From Planctomycetota bacterium (lineage in GTDB: Bacteria > Planctomycetota > PUPC01): 14,832 nucleotides of DNA. Shown here one piece after another: positions 1-6,682 of the stretch. The stretch's first letter is position 1. Each line of letters starts with the position of its first letter. The notes beneath the pieces are model-generated. The model was not told where the DNA came from. It did no database searches and saw nothing but the letters and a program-made list of their open reading frames with translations. Position numbers and translations under genes: made by a program. The stretch spans positions 1 to 14,832 of the forward strand of contig PWKM01000109.1 in assembly GCA_003559755.1 (NCBI GenBank), given 5' to 3'.

Positions 1-20
1 GAGCCGGCGAAGCGAGCCGT

Positions 21-3000
21 TTACGGCCTTCCGAACGCCCACGCTCCGATCGACGGCTCGCCCCGTTCGCCCAGGGCATTGATGGCGACGACATAGTATC
101 GCCTGCGCTCGGCGTCCCGGGACTCACACCAGTCGACGAAGCTCGTCCCCTGCACCGGGTGCGGGGTGATGCGGATGGGCATTGTGTGGCGGAACTCGTC
201 CATCCGATAGACGGCGTAGCCCTGGATGTGCTTTTCGGGCACGTCCTCCCAGGTGACCAGCGTCGAGCCGTCCGGCTGCACGGTCGCCTTGACTCGGGGG
301 ACCGAGCCGGGCAGCGTACGGGCGACCGACGGGCCGCTCTCGACTCCGTTGGCGTTGACCGCTCGGATCAGGTAGTCGCGGACCTCGTGGCTGACGAAGC
401 TGGTCGGGCCGCCGAGCTCCCGATCGTCGTGGAAGCGGGTGCCCTGCACCGGCTGCTCGTTCAGCTTTTCGACCGATTCGTAGTCCCGGAACGCATTGCT
501 GTTGTGCGCTCCGCCCACCCGGACCGTGGCGGCATAGACGTTGTAGCCGACGACATCCGGGGAGGCCGACTCGTCCCACTCGACCTCGACCGTGCGGTCG
601 GGCCTGACGCTCGCCGTGGCGGTGAGGGGGAACCGCGGCTGAGTGCGCACGGTCAGCGAGCGGGAGCTCTCCTCGTCACCTCTCACGGCGGTGACATAAT
701 AGAAGGCGATTTCGCCCTCGGCCGGCGCGTCCTGGCGGAACGTGCGATCGGTCTCCAGGGTGCCGACCCGGGAGAATTCCACGTTCCAGGGATTTTCACC
801 GACGCCGCTGTACACGTTGTAGCCGTCGGCCCGACGGACCGCGTCCCAGGTGAGCACGGCTTCGCCGTCGCGGACCTGCACCTCGACGTTCTCCGGTTCG
901 GCGAGTTCCGGCTGTGCCGGCGGGTCGCCGGGCGGGAGCTTATAGGTCCAGGTCTCGCGGATGGCGATGTGGTCGGTCCACCAGTTGAGCAGTCCGCCGT
1001 TGAGGACATAGACGTTGTGGCGGTTGTCGTAGGCCATGTCGACCGAGAAGTACCTCGGGTTCATCCCCTGCGGGGTGGCGAGTCGGGCCCATCTGTTTGC
1101 TTCCGGGTCGTACTGCCAGGTGGCCGGCTCGTCGCCGGTCCTGATCTGCCAGGCGACGACGGTCCCCGTCGCCGGGTCATAATTGACCGGCTGGCGGAAC
1201 ACCGGCGGATCGCCTTCCGCCTCGAGGTCCGTCCACGTGTTTTCCTCGATGTCGTACAGCCAGGTCTGGTTGGTCGGGTCCCCCCAACTGCCGCCGGTTC
1301 GCAGCACCCGGTCCTGTTCGGGCAGATAGACCCATCCAGGGTTGCTGGTGCCGCCCGGCCTCGGCGAGGCGGCGGGCCGTTCGGTCCACGTGTTTGTGTA
1401 GGCGTCGTACACCCAGACCGCATTCGGGTTGCCCCAGCCCCACTGGCCCCGGAACAGCAGTGCGACCTGTGCCCGGTCGTGGTAGACCAGCGGGCAGAAA
1501 CCGCGCGGACCGGGGTTCGGCATCGGTGACCGAACGGGGACCCACCGGTCCTGTTCGCCGAAGTAGACCCAAGGGACGCTGGTCCGGCTCGCCCGGCCCC
1601 ATATCCACTGCCAGCCGTGATGGGCGCCGTGTGCCTGTACGCTGATGACACAACGGTTGGCCCGGTCGTAAGTCAGGCCCCAGGTGCCGCACATCCCGAA
1701 CGGGCTGACGGGTGAATTGCTCTCGGTCCACTCATTGGTCTCGGCATCGTAGAGCCAGGTTTCGCTGAGCTGGGGGCTGTCGCATCGCTGGCCGTGCGAT
1801 CCCCACTTGACGACCTTGCCGGTTGATTCGTCGAAGACCTGCCCCGCCTCGTAGCTGGTGTTGCACACCCGCATATCGTCAAAATCGATCGGCCAGCCCC
1901 GCAGGACCCAGGTATTCGGCTCCTGGTCTTCCAGTGACGGGACGGGTTCCACGAGTTCTTTGAAGATGGGGTGCTCGGCCAGGGCGGTCTGTACGTCCTC
2001 GCGATGCCAGTGCCAACGCCATCGCAGCGCCCGCATCGCATCGTGTTTGATCAGGTCGGACTCGTGGTCGAGCAGTTCGATCAGTGTGGGCACGCCCTTC
2101 GGGTCTCCGATTCGACCGAGTGCCTGAACCATGAAGAAAAGCCGTCTTCCATCGCTCTGGGGGATCTGGTCGATGAGTACATCGACGGCCCGTGGGTCTT
2201 CGGCCATTTCGAGGCCGTGGCCTGCGATCACCCCGCCCCCGGAGACGACTTCAACGAAGCGGTCGACAGCCGATTGGTTCTGGGCGCCGGCGAGGCGAAT
2301 GGCCGCGTGGCCCACGTATCGGGTGACGTTATTTCGATGATTGTGCCGCCGTGCGATGGCGTCCACCGCCTCCGCCGTACCGATCCGTGCCAGGCCGTTG
2401 AATGCGAAGCTCAGCACATCGGGATTATCGCTCTGGGTGCAGGCAATGAGGGCGGGGACTGCGTCCTCGCGGTCGGTCCAGCCGAGTGCCATTGCGGCCG
2501 TATCGATGATGTTATCGGCTTTTTCGACGTAGTCGCTCAGTTGCCGGACGACGGCATCGCTGGCGATCAGGCCGAGCGCCTGGGCGGCTGCGGTGCGCTC
2601 CGGCCCCGGATGTCCATCTCCGGTCAATCGCTCGACCAGTTCATCGACCGCGTCGGGGTCCGGACAGCGTCTGAGCGCCTGGACCGCCGCCAGCCGGACG
2701 ACGGGGCTTTCGTCATCCATCTCGCTCATCAGCAGGTTCCAGACCTCCTCGCCGCCTTTCCGACCGAGTGCCAGCAGGAGCTCGCCCCGGACGCCTTCGT
2801 CATCCTGTTCGTCATACAGATCAAGCAGCACCTCGGGGCCGACCATTTCGTTGTGCTTGGCGAGTCGAACGACTTCGACCAGTGCCCGGCCTTCCTTCGT
2901 CTCCAGTTGCTGTTGGATGCGGGCGATGCTGGCAGGATCGCGCCGGTCCCGAAGGGAGGGCTGCTCGGGGCGGTCCCGACGCAGACGCCCGAGCGTCCAT

Positions 3001-3740
3001 TCTGCCGTCTCGCGGGTTCCGGCGTAACCGTGCCGTGCCGCGCGCCGGATAGCGGTCGGCCGTCCACGACGCCACCGGCCGCCCCGGCCGACCAGTTCCA
3101 TCGCCCAGACCGCCTCGTGGCTGGTTGGTTCCGCCGCGCCGATCAGGGCGGAGAGGGCGCGGTCCAGCCGGTAGTCCTCGATTTCGAAGATCGAGATTCG
3201 CCCGGCGGGGCTGAACTTGCGAAAGTCCCGCTCGAGCCGGTCGAGCGAGCGCAGCGCGTGGTGCCGCACGCTCTCGTTCTCGTCTCCGAGCGCGGCCTCG
3301 AGCAGCGGGCGGATGGCGGCGGTCGATTTCGAGCTGCCCAGTTCGTATGCGGCGAGGCGCCGGGCATCGATTTCGCCGGAACGAAGCGTCTCCTTGTACG
3401 CTTCCAGTTGCTCTTCCGTCAGGTCCGATTCGAGCAGGAGTACGTTGCCGTCGAAGCGGACCACCGGGGCGAGGGTCGCCACGACCTCGGCGACATCGGT
3501 CGCTCCGTCGAACTGGGACGCATCGATCTGACGTACCAGGGCGTCGGACGGATACGCGTATTGGAGGCCGGTCTGGAGGTGGGCTTCGCGGAGCACCTGC
3601 CAGCCGAACAGTAGCCGATTCGGGAGGGTCACCTTGCCCGGCTCTTCGGCATCACCCGGGCCGCGAAGCGACAGGGGCCCGTTGGCACACCCGGCGGTTG
3701 CAATGGCAAGAACCAGACCTAGCAGCATAACATAACGCAT
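21..3740 (-). CDS. HEAT-repeat / six-blade Kelch / triple fibronectin III lipoprotein
   Basis: This large exported lipoprotein has no assignable enzyme activity; its architecture suggests binding or scaffolding at the cell envelope (inference). From the ATG at 3740 it has 1239 residues. Residues 1-18 are a short hydrophobic signal ending in a TAGC lipobox with Cys18 as the lipidation site; Ala at +2 argues against inner-membrane retention. Residues about 40-100 resemble the short STN domain of secretins and TonB receptors (tentative). About 125-575 hold a dozen or so HEAT-like helical repeats. About 625-935 hold six repeats with the Kelch pattern, such as TWLYDAETNEWTE, giving a plausible six-bladed propeller. 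About 943-1239 hold three fibronectin III domains with GYNVY-type strands. The start is set by AGGAGG six bases upstream; an in-frame TTG at 3785 lies inside the likely -10 box and is rejected. The stop is TAA at 21-23. The gene follows the Gfo/Idh gene by 106 bases but has its own promoter candidate. Confidence 0.9.
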   Translation of the reverse strand: MRYVMLLGLVLAIATAGCANGPLSLRGPGDAEEPGKVTLPNRLLFGWQVLREAHLQTGLQYAYPSDALVRQIDASQFDGATDVAEVVATLAPVVRFDGNVLLLESDLTEEQLEAYKETLRSGEIDARRLAAYELGSSKSTAAIRPLLEAALGDENESVRHHALRSLDRLERDFRKFSPAGRISIFEIEDYRLDRALSALIGAAEPTSHEAVWAMELVGRGGRWRRGRPTAIRRAARHGYAGTRETAEWTLGRLRRDRPEQPSLRDRRDPASIARIQQQLETKEGRALVEVVRLAKHNEMVGPEVLLDLYDEQDDEGVRGELLLALGRKGGEEVWNLLMSEMDDESPVVRLAAVQALRRCPDPDAVDELVERLTGDGHPGPERTAAAQALGLIASDAVVRQLSDYVEKADNIIDTAAMALGWTDREDAVPALIACTQSDNPDVLSFAFNGLARIGTAEAVDAIARRHNHRNNVTRYVGHAAIRLAGAQNQSAVDRFVEVVSGGGVIAGHGLEMAEDPRAVDVLIDQIPQSDGRRLFFMVQALGRIGDPKGVPTLIELLDHESDLIKHDAMRALRWRWHWHREDVQTALAEHPIFKELVEPVPSLEDQEPNTWVLRGWPIDFDDMRVCNTSYEAGQVFDESTGKVVKWGSHGQRCDSPQLSETWLYDAETNEWTESNSPVSPFGMCGTWGLTYDRANRCVISVQAHGAHHGWQWIWGRASRTSVPWVYFGEQDRWVPVRSPMPNPGPRGFCPLVYHDRAQVALLFRGQWGWGNPNAVWVYDAYTNTWTERPAASPRPGGTSNPGWVYLPEQDRVLRTGGSWGDPTNQTWLYDIEENTWTDLEAEGDPPVFRQPVNYDPATGTVVAWQIRTGDEPATWQYDPEANRWARLATPQGMNPRYFSVDMAYDNRHNVYVLNGGLLNWWTDHIAIRETWTYKLPPGDPPAQPELAEPENVEVQVRDGEAVLTWDAVRRADGYNVYSGVGENPWNVEFSRVGTLETDRTFRQDAPAEGEIAFYYVTAVRGDEESSRSLTVRTQPRFPLTATASVRPDRTVEVEWDESASPDVVGYNVYAATVRVGGAHNSNAFRDYESVEKLNEQPVQGTRFHDDRELGGPTSFVSHEVRDYLIRAVNANGVESGPSVARTLPGSVPRVKATVQPDGSTLVTWEDVPEKHIQGYAVYRMDEFRHTMPIRITPHPVQGTSFVDWCESRDAERRRYYVVAINALGERGEPSIGAWAFGRP

Positions 3741-3746
3741 AACCAT

Positions 3747-3752
3747 CCTCCT
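3747..3752 (-). promoter_or_regulatory. Shine-Dalgarno site fixing the lipoprotein start
   Basis: On the minus strand this reads AGGAGG and is followed after six bases by the ATG at 3740. It overlaps an upstream in-frame ATG (3755), so that ATG and the TTG at 3785 are unlikely starts. The shorter start also gives a cleaner lipoprotein signal peptide. Confidence 0.85.
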
Positions 3753-3775
3753 CATAGAATGACCGGTCGGCCCGT

Positions 3776-3804
3776 ATGTTATCAATGCGGTATGAACCCG
3801 TCAA
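3776..3804 (-). promoter_or_regulatory. Sigma70-type promoter for the lipoprotein gene
   Basis: On the minus strand TTGACG (3804-3799) is followed by a 17-base spacer and TAACAT (3781-3776). The matches to consensus are 5 of 6 and 4 of 6. Transcription would begin near 3769, giving a leader of about 29 bases that contains the AGGAGG site. The lipoprotein can therefore probably be expressed apart from the genes upstream of it. This is predicted from sequence only. Confidence 0.6.
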
Positions 3805-3827
3805 TCCGATTTCTTCGTAGTACGGGA

Positions 3828-3848
3828 AGCCGCATCGGCGTCGCGGCT
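3828..3848 (-). terminator. Possible GC hairpin overlapping the Gfo/Idh stop codon
   Basis: A perfect six-base inverted repeat (AGCCGC/GCGGCT, nine-base loop) starts within the TAG stop of the Gfo/Idh gene. No run of U follows on the minus strand, so it is not a standard intrinsic terminator. It could slow RNA polymerase or protect the 3' end of an upstream transcript. It lies between that gene and the next promoter, where a boundary would be expected. Confidence 0.3.
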
Positions 3849-5157
3849 AAACCAGCCGATCGACCTCGGCCAGTTCGATCTCGGCGCCGCCGCGCTCATC
3901 CGACAGGTACGCTGCATACATCAGGCGGACCGAGTCGACGGCCAGATCGAGGTCGTCTTCTACCGGCAGGTACGGCGGCTCCGGCTCGAGCGCCCTGCCC
4001 TGTCGATGGGCGGCGAACCGGTCGAAAAAGGCCTGCATCTCTTCCAGGTAACCCATCACGAAGTTCTCGTTCATCGCGGGGAAACTCCATCCGCCCGAGG
4101 TCTCGAGCTTCTCGACGAGGTACTCCGGCTCGAACACCTCGGGGCTGGGGCTGTAGGCCTGAACCGAGTTGTTCGGGCTGAGATTGCCCTGGACGCGGAA
4201 CTTGTTGGACAGCACCTCGAAGGTGTTTGCGACACCGCCGAGGGTGAACTCGTTCGCCTCGACCTCGGCGTAGGTCCCGTCGGCGAAGCGGACGACCATC
4301 AGCCCCCAATCCTCGCCGTCCACATAGCCGCTGCGGACCTTCTTCGGGTTCTGATAATCGGGGTCCTGGTAATCGTCCTCGAACGTCAGATAACCGCATC
4401 GCCCGGAGACTGCGACCGGCGGTATCGGCCTCCCGTTTCGGATGCGGCCCTCGAGCCGCTTGATGTAGAGCGCCAGCCCGAGCGGGTGGCAGGCCTTCCC
4501 CACGATCGCCCCGCCGCCAGCGTACTGCAGGTCGCCATAGACCGGCGAGCCCGAGCCGCTGTGCGCCTCGTATCCGCGATAGAGCATCACCCGGGCGCCG
4601 GGGTCGGCCTCGCCGACCGACCAGTTGTCGTCCCCGTCGCGGTGTTTCTTATACATCGATCGCATCATCAGCCGGCAGGTCTTGAGGCCGGCGGGCAGGA
4701 AATGCCAGTTCTCGGCGAAGCAGAACACGACATCGTTCTGCCTGACCGCCTCGGCCATTCGGTTGGCGCTGCCGACCGCCTCGGCGTAGCGCTGTTCGTT
4801 GAACGACCGGGCTCGGTCGCCGGCGTTGTACGTCTCCTCGTTGAGGAACGAGCCGGTGAACGGTTTCTCGACGATCACGTGGCGGCCCGCCTCGGCCGCC
4901 TTCACGGTGATGTCCTCGTGCGCGTAGGGCGGGGTGCACACGTCCACAACGTCGCAATTTTCGATCAGGTCGTCGATGGTGTCGAACGCTGTGATGCCGC
5001 GCTCTTCAGCGAATCGCTCGCGACTCTCGGCCGTGCGTGCCGTGACACCGACCACTTCGAGTGGTACGCCGCGCACGCCCTGCATGCTTTCGTAGTGAAA
5101 CTCGCCGGCAAAACCCACGCCGACGATGCCGACACGAATTGTCTTGTCGGATGGCAT
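3847..5157 (-). CDS. Gfo/Idh/MocA family NAD(P)-dependent oxidoreductase
   Basis: This is a predicted cytoplasmic dehydrogenase of 436 residues that probably oxidises or reduces a sugar, sugar acid or cyclitol using NAD(P). The N-terminal Rossmann fold shows GVGFAG at residues 13-18, and the family EKP motif lies at 97-99 (K98 the expected catalytic lysine). The second half fits the alpha/beta substrate domain. In the segment ending at His224, which usually reads as Asp-x-x-x-His, the Asp position appears to be Gly220, followed by Lys221 (GKACH). This suggests a divergent subfamily. There is no signal peptide, unlike the Tat-exported relatives common in planctomycetes. The ATG at 5157 has AAGGAG five bases upstream; the stop is TAG. 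It lies 60 bases after the FAD oxidoreductase with no clear promoter between, so co-transcription is likely. The family is secure; the substrate cannot be named. Confidence 0.93.
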   Translation of the reverse strand: MPSDKTIRVGIVGVGFAGEFHYESMQGVRGVPLEVVGVTARTAESRERFAEERGITAFDTIDDLIENCDVVDVCTPPYAHEDITVKAAEAGRHVIVEKPFTGSFLNEETYNAGDRARSFNEQRYAEAVGSANRMAEAVRQNDVVFCFAENWHFLPAGLKTCRLMMRSMYKKHRDGDDNWSVGEADPGARVMLYRGYEAHSGSGSPVYGDLQYAGGGAIVGKACHPLGLALYIKRLEGRIRNGRPIPPVAVSGRCGYLTFEDDYQDPDYQNPKKVRSGYVDGEDWGLMVVRFADGTYAEVEANEFTLGGVANTFEVLSNKFRVQGNLSPNNSVQAYSPSPEVFEPEYLVEKLETSGGWSFPAMNENFVMGYLEEMQAFFDRFAAHRQGRALEPEPPYLPVEDDLDLAVDSVRLMYAAYLSDERGGAEIELAEVDRLV

Positions 5158-5217
5158 CCCTTCTCCTTGCTGATTCAGTGAACGGGTTTCAATTCATCAG
5201 GCGACTGCCGCCCACCG

Positions 5218-6537
5218 CTAATGATGAGGGCTGCCAGTCGCGTGTTGGACTTCGTTCTCAGGTGTCTTATCCTCCAGTTCGCCGGGGATGATGGCACCGT
5301 GCTGCCGGAGGATGTCGTAGATGTCGGCCATCGGCAATTCCTCGATATCGGAGCACCGGTCAGCCGCCAGTGCGGCCATCGCCCCGGCTGCCTGTCCGGT
5401 GGCCATGCAGGGTGCCTGCACCCGATAGGACGAGTTCGCCAGGCGGTCTCCTGCGATGCACCGCCCGGCGACGACCAGGCGGTCCACGCCGACCGGCAGC
5501 ATCGCACCGCGCGGTATGGTCGGGATCGCCCCCTCTTCGATCGTCCCGCCCTGGATGCCCGTCGGCAGGTGCAGGTCGATCGGGTAGAAGCTGTAGCAGA
5601 CCGCGTCTTCCCACAGTCGCCCGCTCGAATAATCGTCAAGGGTGATCGTTTTGCGGCCTTGGATCGTCACGGTCTCGCGGATTCCGCACTCGGGCGCGAT
5701 CCAGGCGATCCGGAAGTCCTCCAGTCCGGGCTGCGACCGGAAGAACCGGTAGAGGCGCATCATCGACCGGCGGCCCTCGATCTCGGCCTCGGTTCGGCCC
5801 TCGCTCGTCGAGCCATCGACATCCGTGACGTGCAGGCGGTTGCCGCCGTAGTTTCGGAGCCAGGAACCGGCCGGCGGGCTGACCCACCCGAAGTCGGTCG
5901 GGAGGAGTTCGCCGCGTTCGATGGCGGCCTCGGCGGCCGCCTCGATGGCGTCCAGATCGAGGTCTTCAACCCGATAGCCCGCGGCGGCGACGACGAGTGT
6001 GGCCGGTTGCATCTCGTCCGGCTTGACCAGCTCACAGCCGGCGAGTTCGGCGGCGTTCGCATCGCCGGTGCAATCGACGATTACGTCCGCAGCCACCTCG
6101 TGGAGCCCTTCCTTGCCGCAGAGGGTAAGCGTCCACGCGTCGCCATCATCCTGTACCGAGGCGAGCATCGTGTGGAACAGGAGCATCGCGCCCGAATCGA
6201 GCACGCACTCGTCGGCGACGGCGGCAAACAGCGGGATATTGACGAGCACACCCCTGGGTGGCTTGCTGTCCGAAGCGTCGGGCAGGAACGCCGACGGGTC
6301 TCCGCCCGCCAGTGAGATCGCCCGCGCGACCAGGTCCCAGCCGATTCCGGCGACCACCTGTTTGCCCCGTGCGTGAAACTGGGCCGGCCGGTCGACGCCA
6401 CCCGAGGTGATCTGCCCGCCGAGCAACCCGGTTTTCTCGATCAGCAGCGTGTTCGCCCCGGCTCGGGCGGCCTGTGCCGCGGCACAGATGCCCGCAGGCC
6501 CGCCGCCGATGACAGCAACGTCATATCGGTCGTCCAT
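5218..6537 (-). CDS. FAD-dependent oxidoreductase (GG-FAD, FAD_oxidored type)
   Basis: This is a cytoplasmic flavoprotein of 439 residues. An N-terminal dinucleotide fold reads VIGGGPAG (residues 9-16), with Glu34 ending the second strand where FAD ribose is usually bound. A GG motif follows (LLGGQITSGG, 38-47), then the second FAD-contact strand IVDCTGDA (153-160), and a C-terminal FAD motif with AGRCIAGD (357-364) and ATGQAAG (379-385). This fits the FAD_oxidored family (PF12831), frequent in planctomycete sugar-degradation loci but rarely given a substrate. Cys168, Cys283 and Cys377 are present, but no cluster motif is evident. The ATG at 6537 is chosen over an upstream frame to 6594 because AGGAGG lies five bases before it and the Rossmann strand begins right after. 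It precedes the Gfo/Idh gene, suggesting sequential redox steps (inference). Confidence 0.92.
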   Translation of the reverse strand: MDDRYDVAVIGGGPAGICAAAQAARAGANTLLIEKTGLLGGQITSGGVDRPAQFHARGKQVVAGIGWDLVARAISLAGGDPSAFLPDASDSKPPRGVLVNIPLFAAVADECVLDSGAMLLFHTMLASVQDDGDAWTLTLCGKEGLHEVAADVIVDCTGDANAAELAGCELVKPDEMQPATLVVAAAGYRVEDLDLDAIEAAAEAAIERGELLPTDFGWVSPPAGSWLRNYGGNRLHVTDVDGSTSEGRTEAEIEGRRSMMRLYRFFRSQPGLEDFRIAWIAPECGIRETVTIQGRKTITLDDYSSGRLWEDAVCYSFYPIDLHLPTGIQGGTIEEGAIPTIPRGAMLPVGVDRLVVAGRCIAGDRLANSSYRVQAPCMATGQAAGAMAALAADRCSDIEELPMADIYDILRQHGAIIPGELEDKTPENEVQHATGSPHH

Positions 6538-6542
6538 AATCG

Positions 6543-6548
6543 CCTCCT
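6543..6548 (-). promoter_or_regulatory. Shine-Dalgarno site fixing the FAD oxidoreductase start
   Basis: The minus strand reads AGGAGG, five bases before the ATG at 6537. This supports that ATG over an in-frame start at 6594, which would add 19 residues ahead of the conserved FAD-binding strand. Confidence 0.85.
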
Positions 6549-6585
6549 GTTCGTCAACCATGTCCCCTGCCTGCCGCGATAATGT

Positions 6586-6613
6586 ATTATGCAAAGCCGA
6601 CAGGCCGGCGCAA
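6586..6613 (-). promoter_or_regulatory. Weak promoter candidate before the FAD oxidoreductase
   Basis: On the minus strand TTGCGC (6613-6608) and CATAAT (6591-6586) are separated by 16 bases. The -10 matches consensus at 5 of 6 positions but the -35 at only 3 of 6. It could drive the FAD and Gfo/Idh pair, or that pair may rely on readthrough from the lyase gene, which ends about 70 bases upstream of the -35 element. Confidence 0.35.
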
Positions 6614-6616
6614 GCT

Positions 6617-6635
6617 CTGAACAGGCGGGGTTCAG
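6617..6635. repeat. Inverted repeat between the lyase and FAD oxidoreductase genes
   Basis: CTGAAC and GTTCAG form a perfect six-base inverted repeat around a seven-base spacer. It lies three bases upstream of the weak -35 element for the FAD gene and after the lyase stop. It could be an operator half-site pair or a hairpin at the end of the lyase transcript. There is no U tract, so I do not call it a terminator. Confidence 0.35.
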
Positions 6636-6682
6636 CGGGCCGTCCTCCGGTCGGGCATCGCGTTCGAGCCTGCCGGTTTGCT

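Noticed and set aside
1..20. Possible hairpin just after the lipoprotein stop
   Set aside because: Only a four-base stem is visible and the window edge removes the context needed to judge a terminator.
159..1529. Long open frame (456 codons) on the plus strand, opposite the lipoprotein gene
   Set aside because: It is antisense to a well-supported gene, its translation is rich in Arg, Gly, Val and Asp without domain pattern, and long antisense frames are expected in GC-rich coding DNA.
1971..3614. 547-codon plus-strand open frame opposite the HEAT region
   Set aside because: It is a mirror of the HEAT coding strand, with no recognisable motif, signal peptide or ribosome site.
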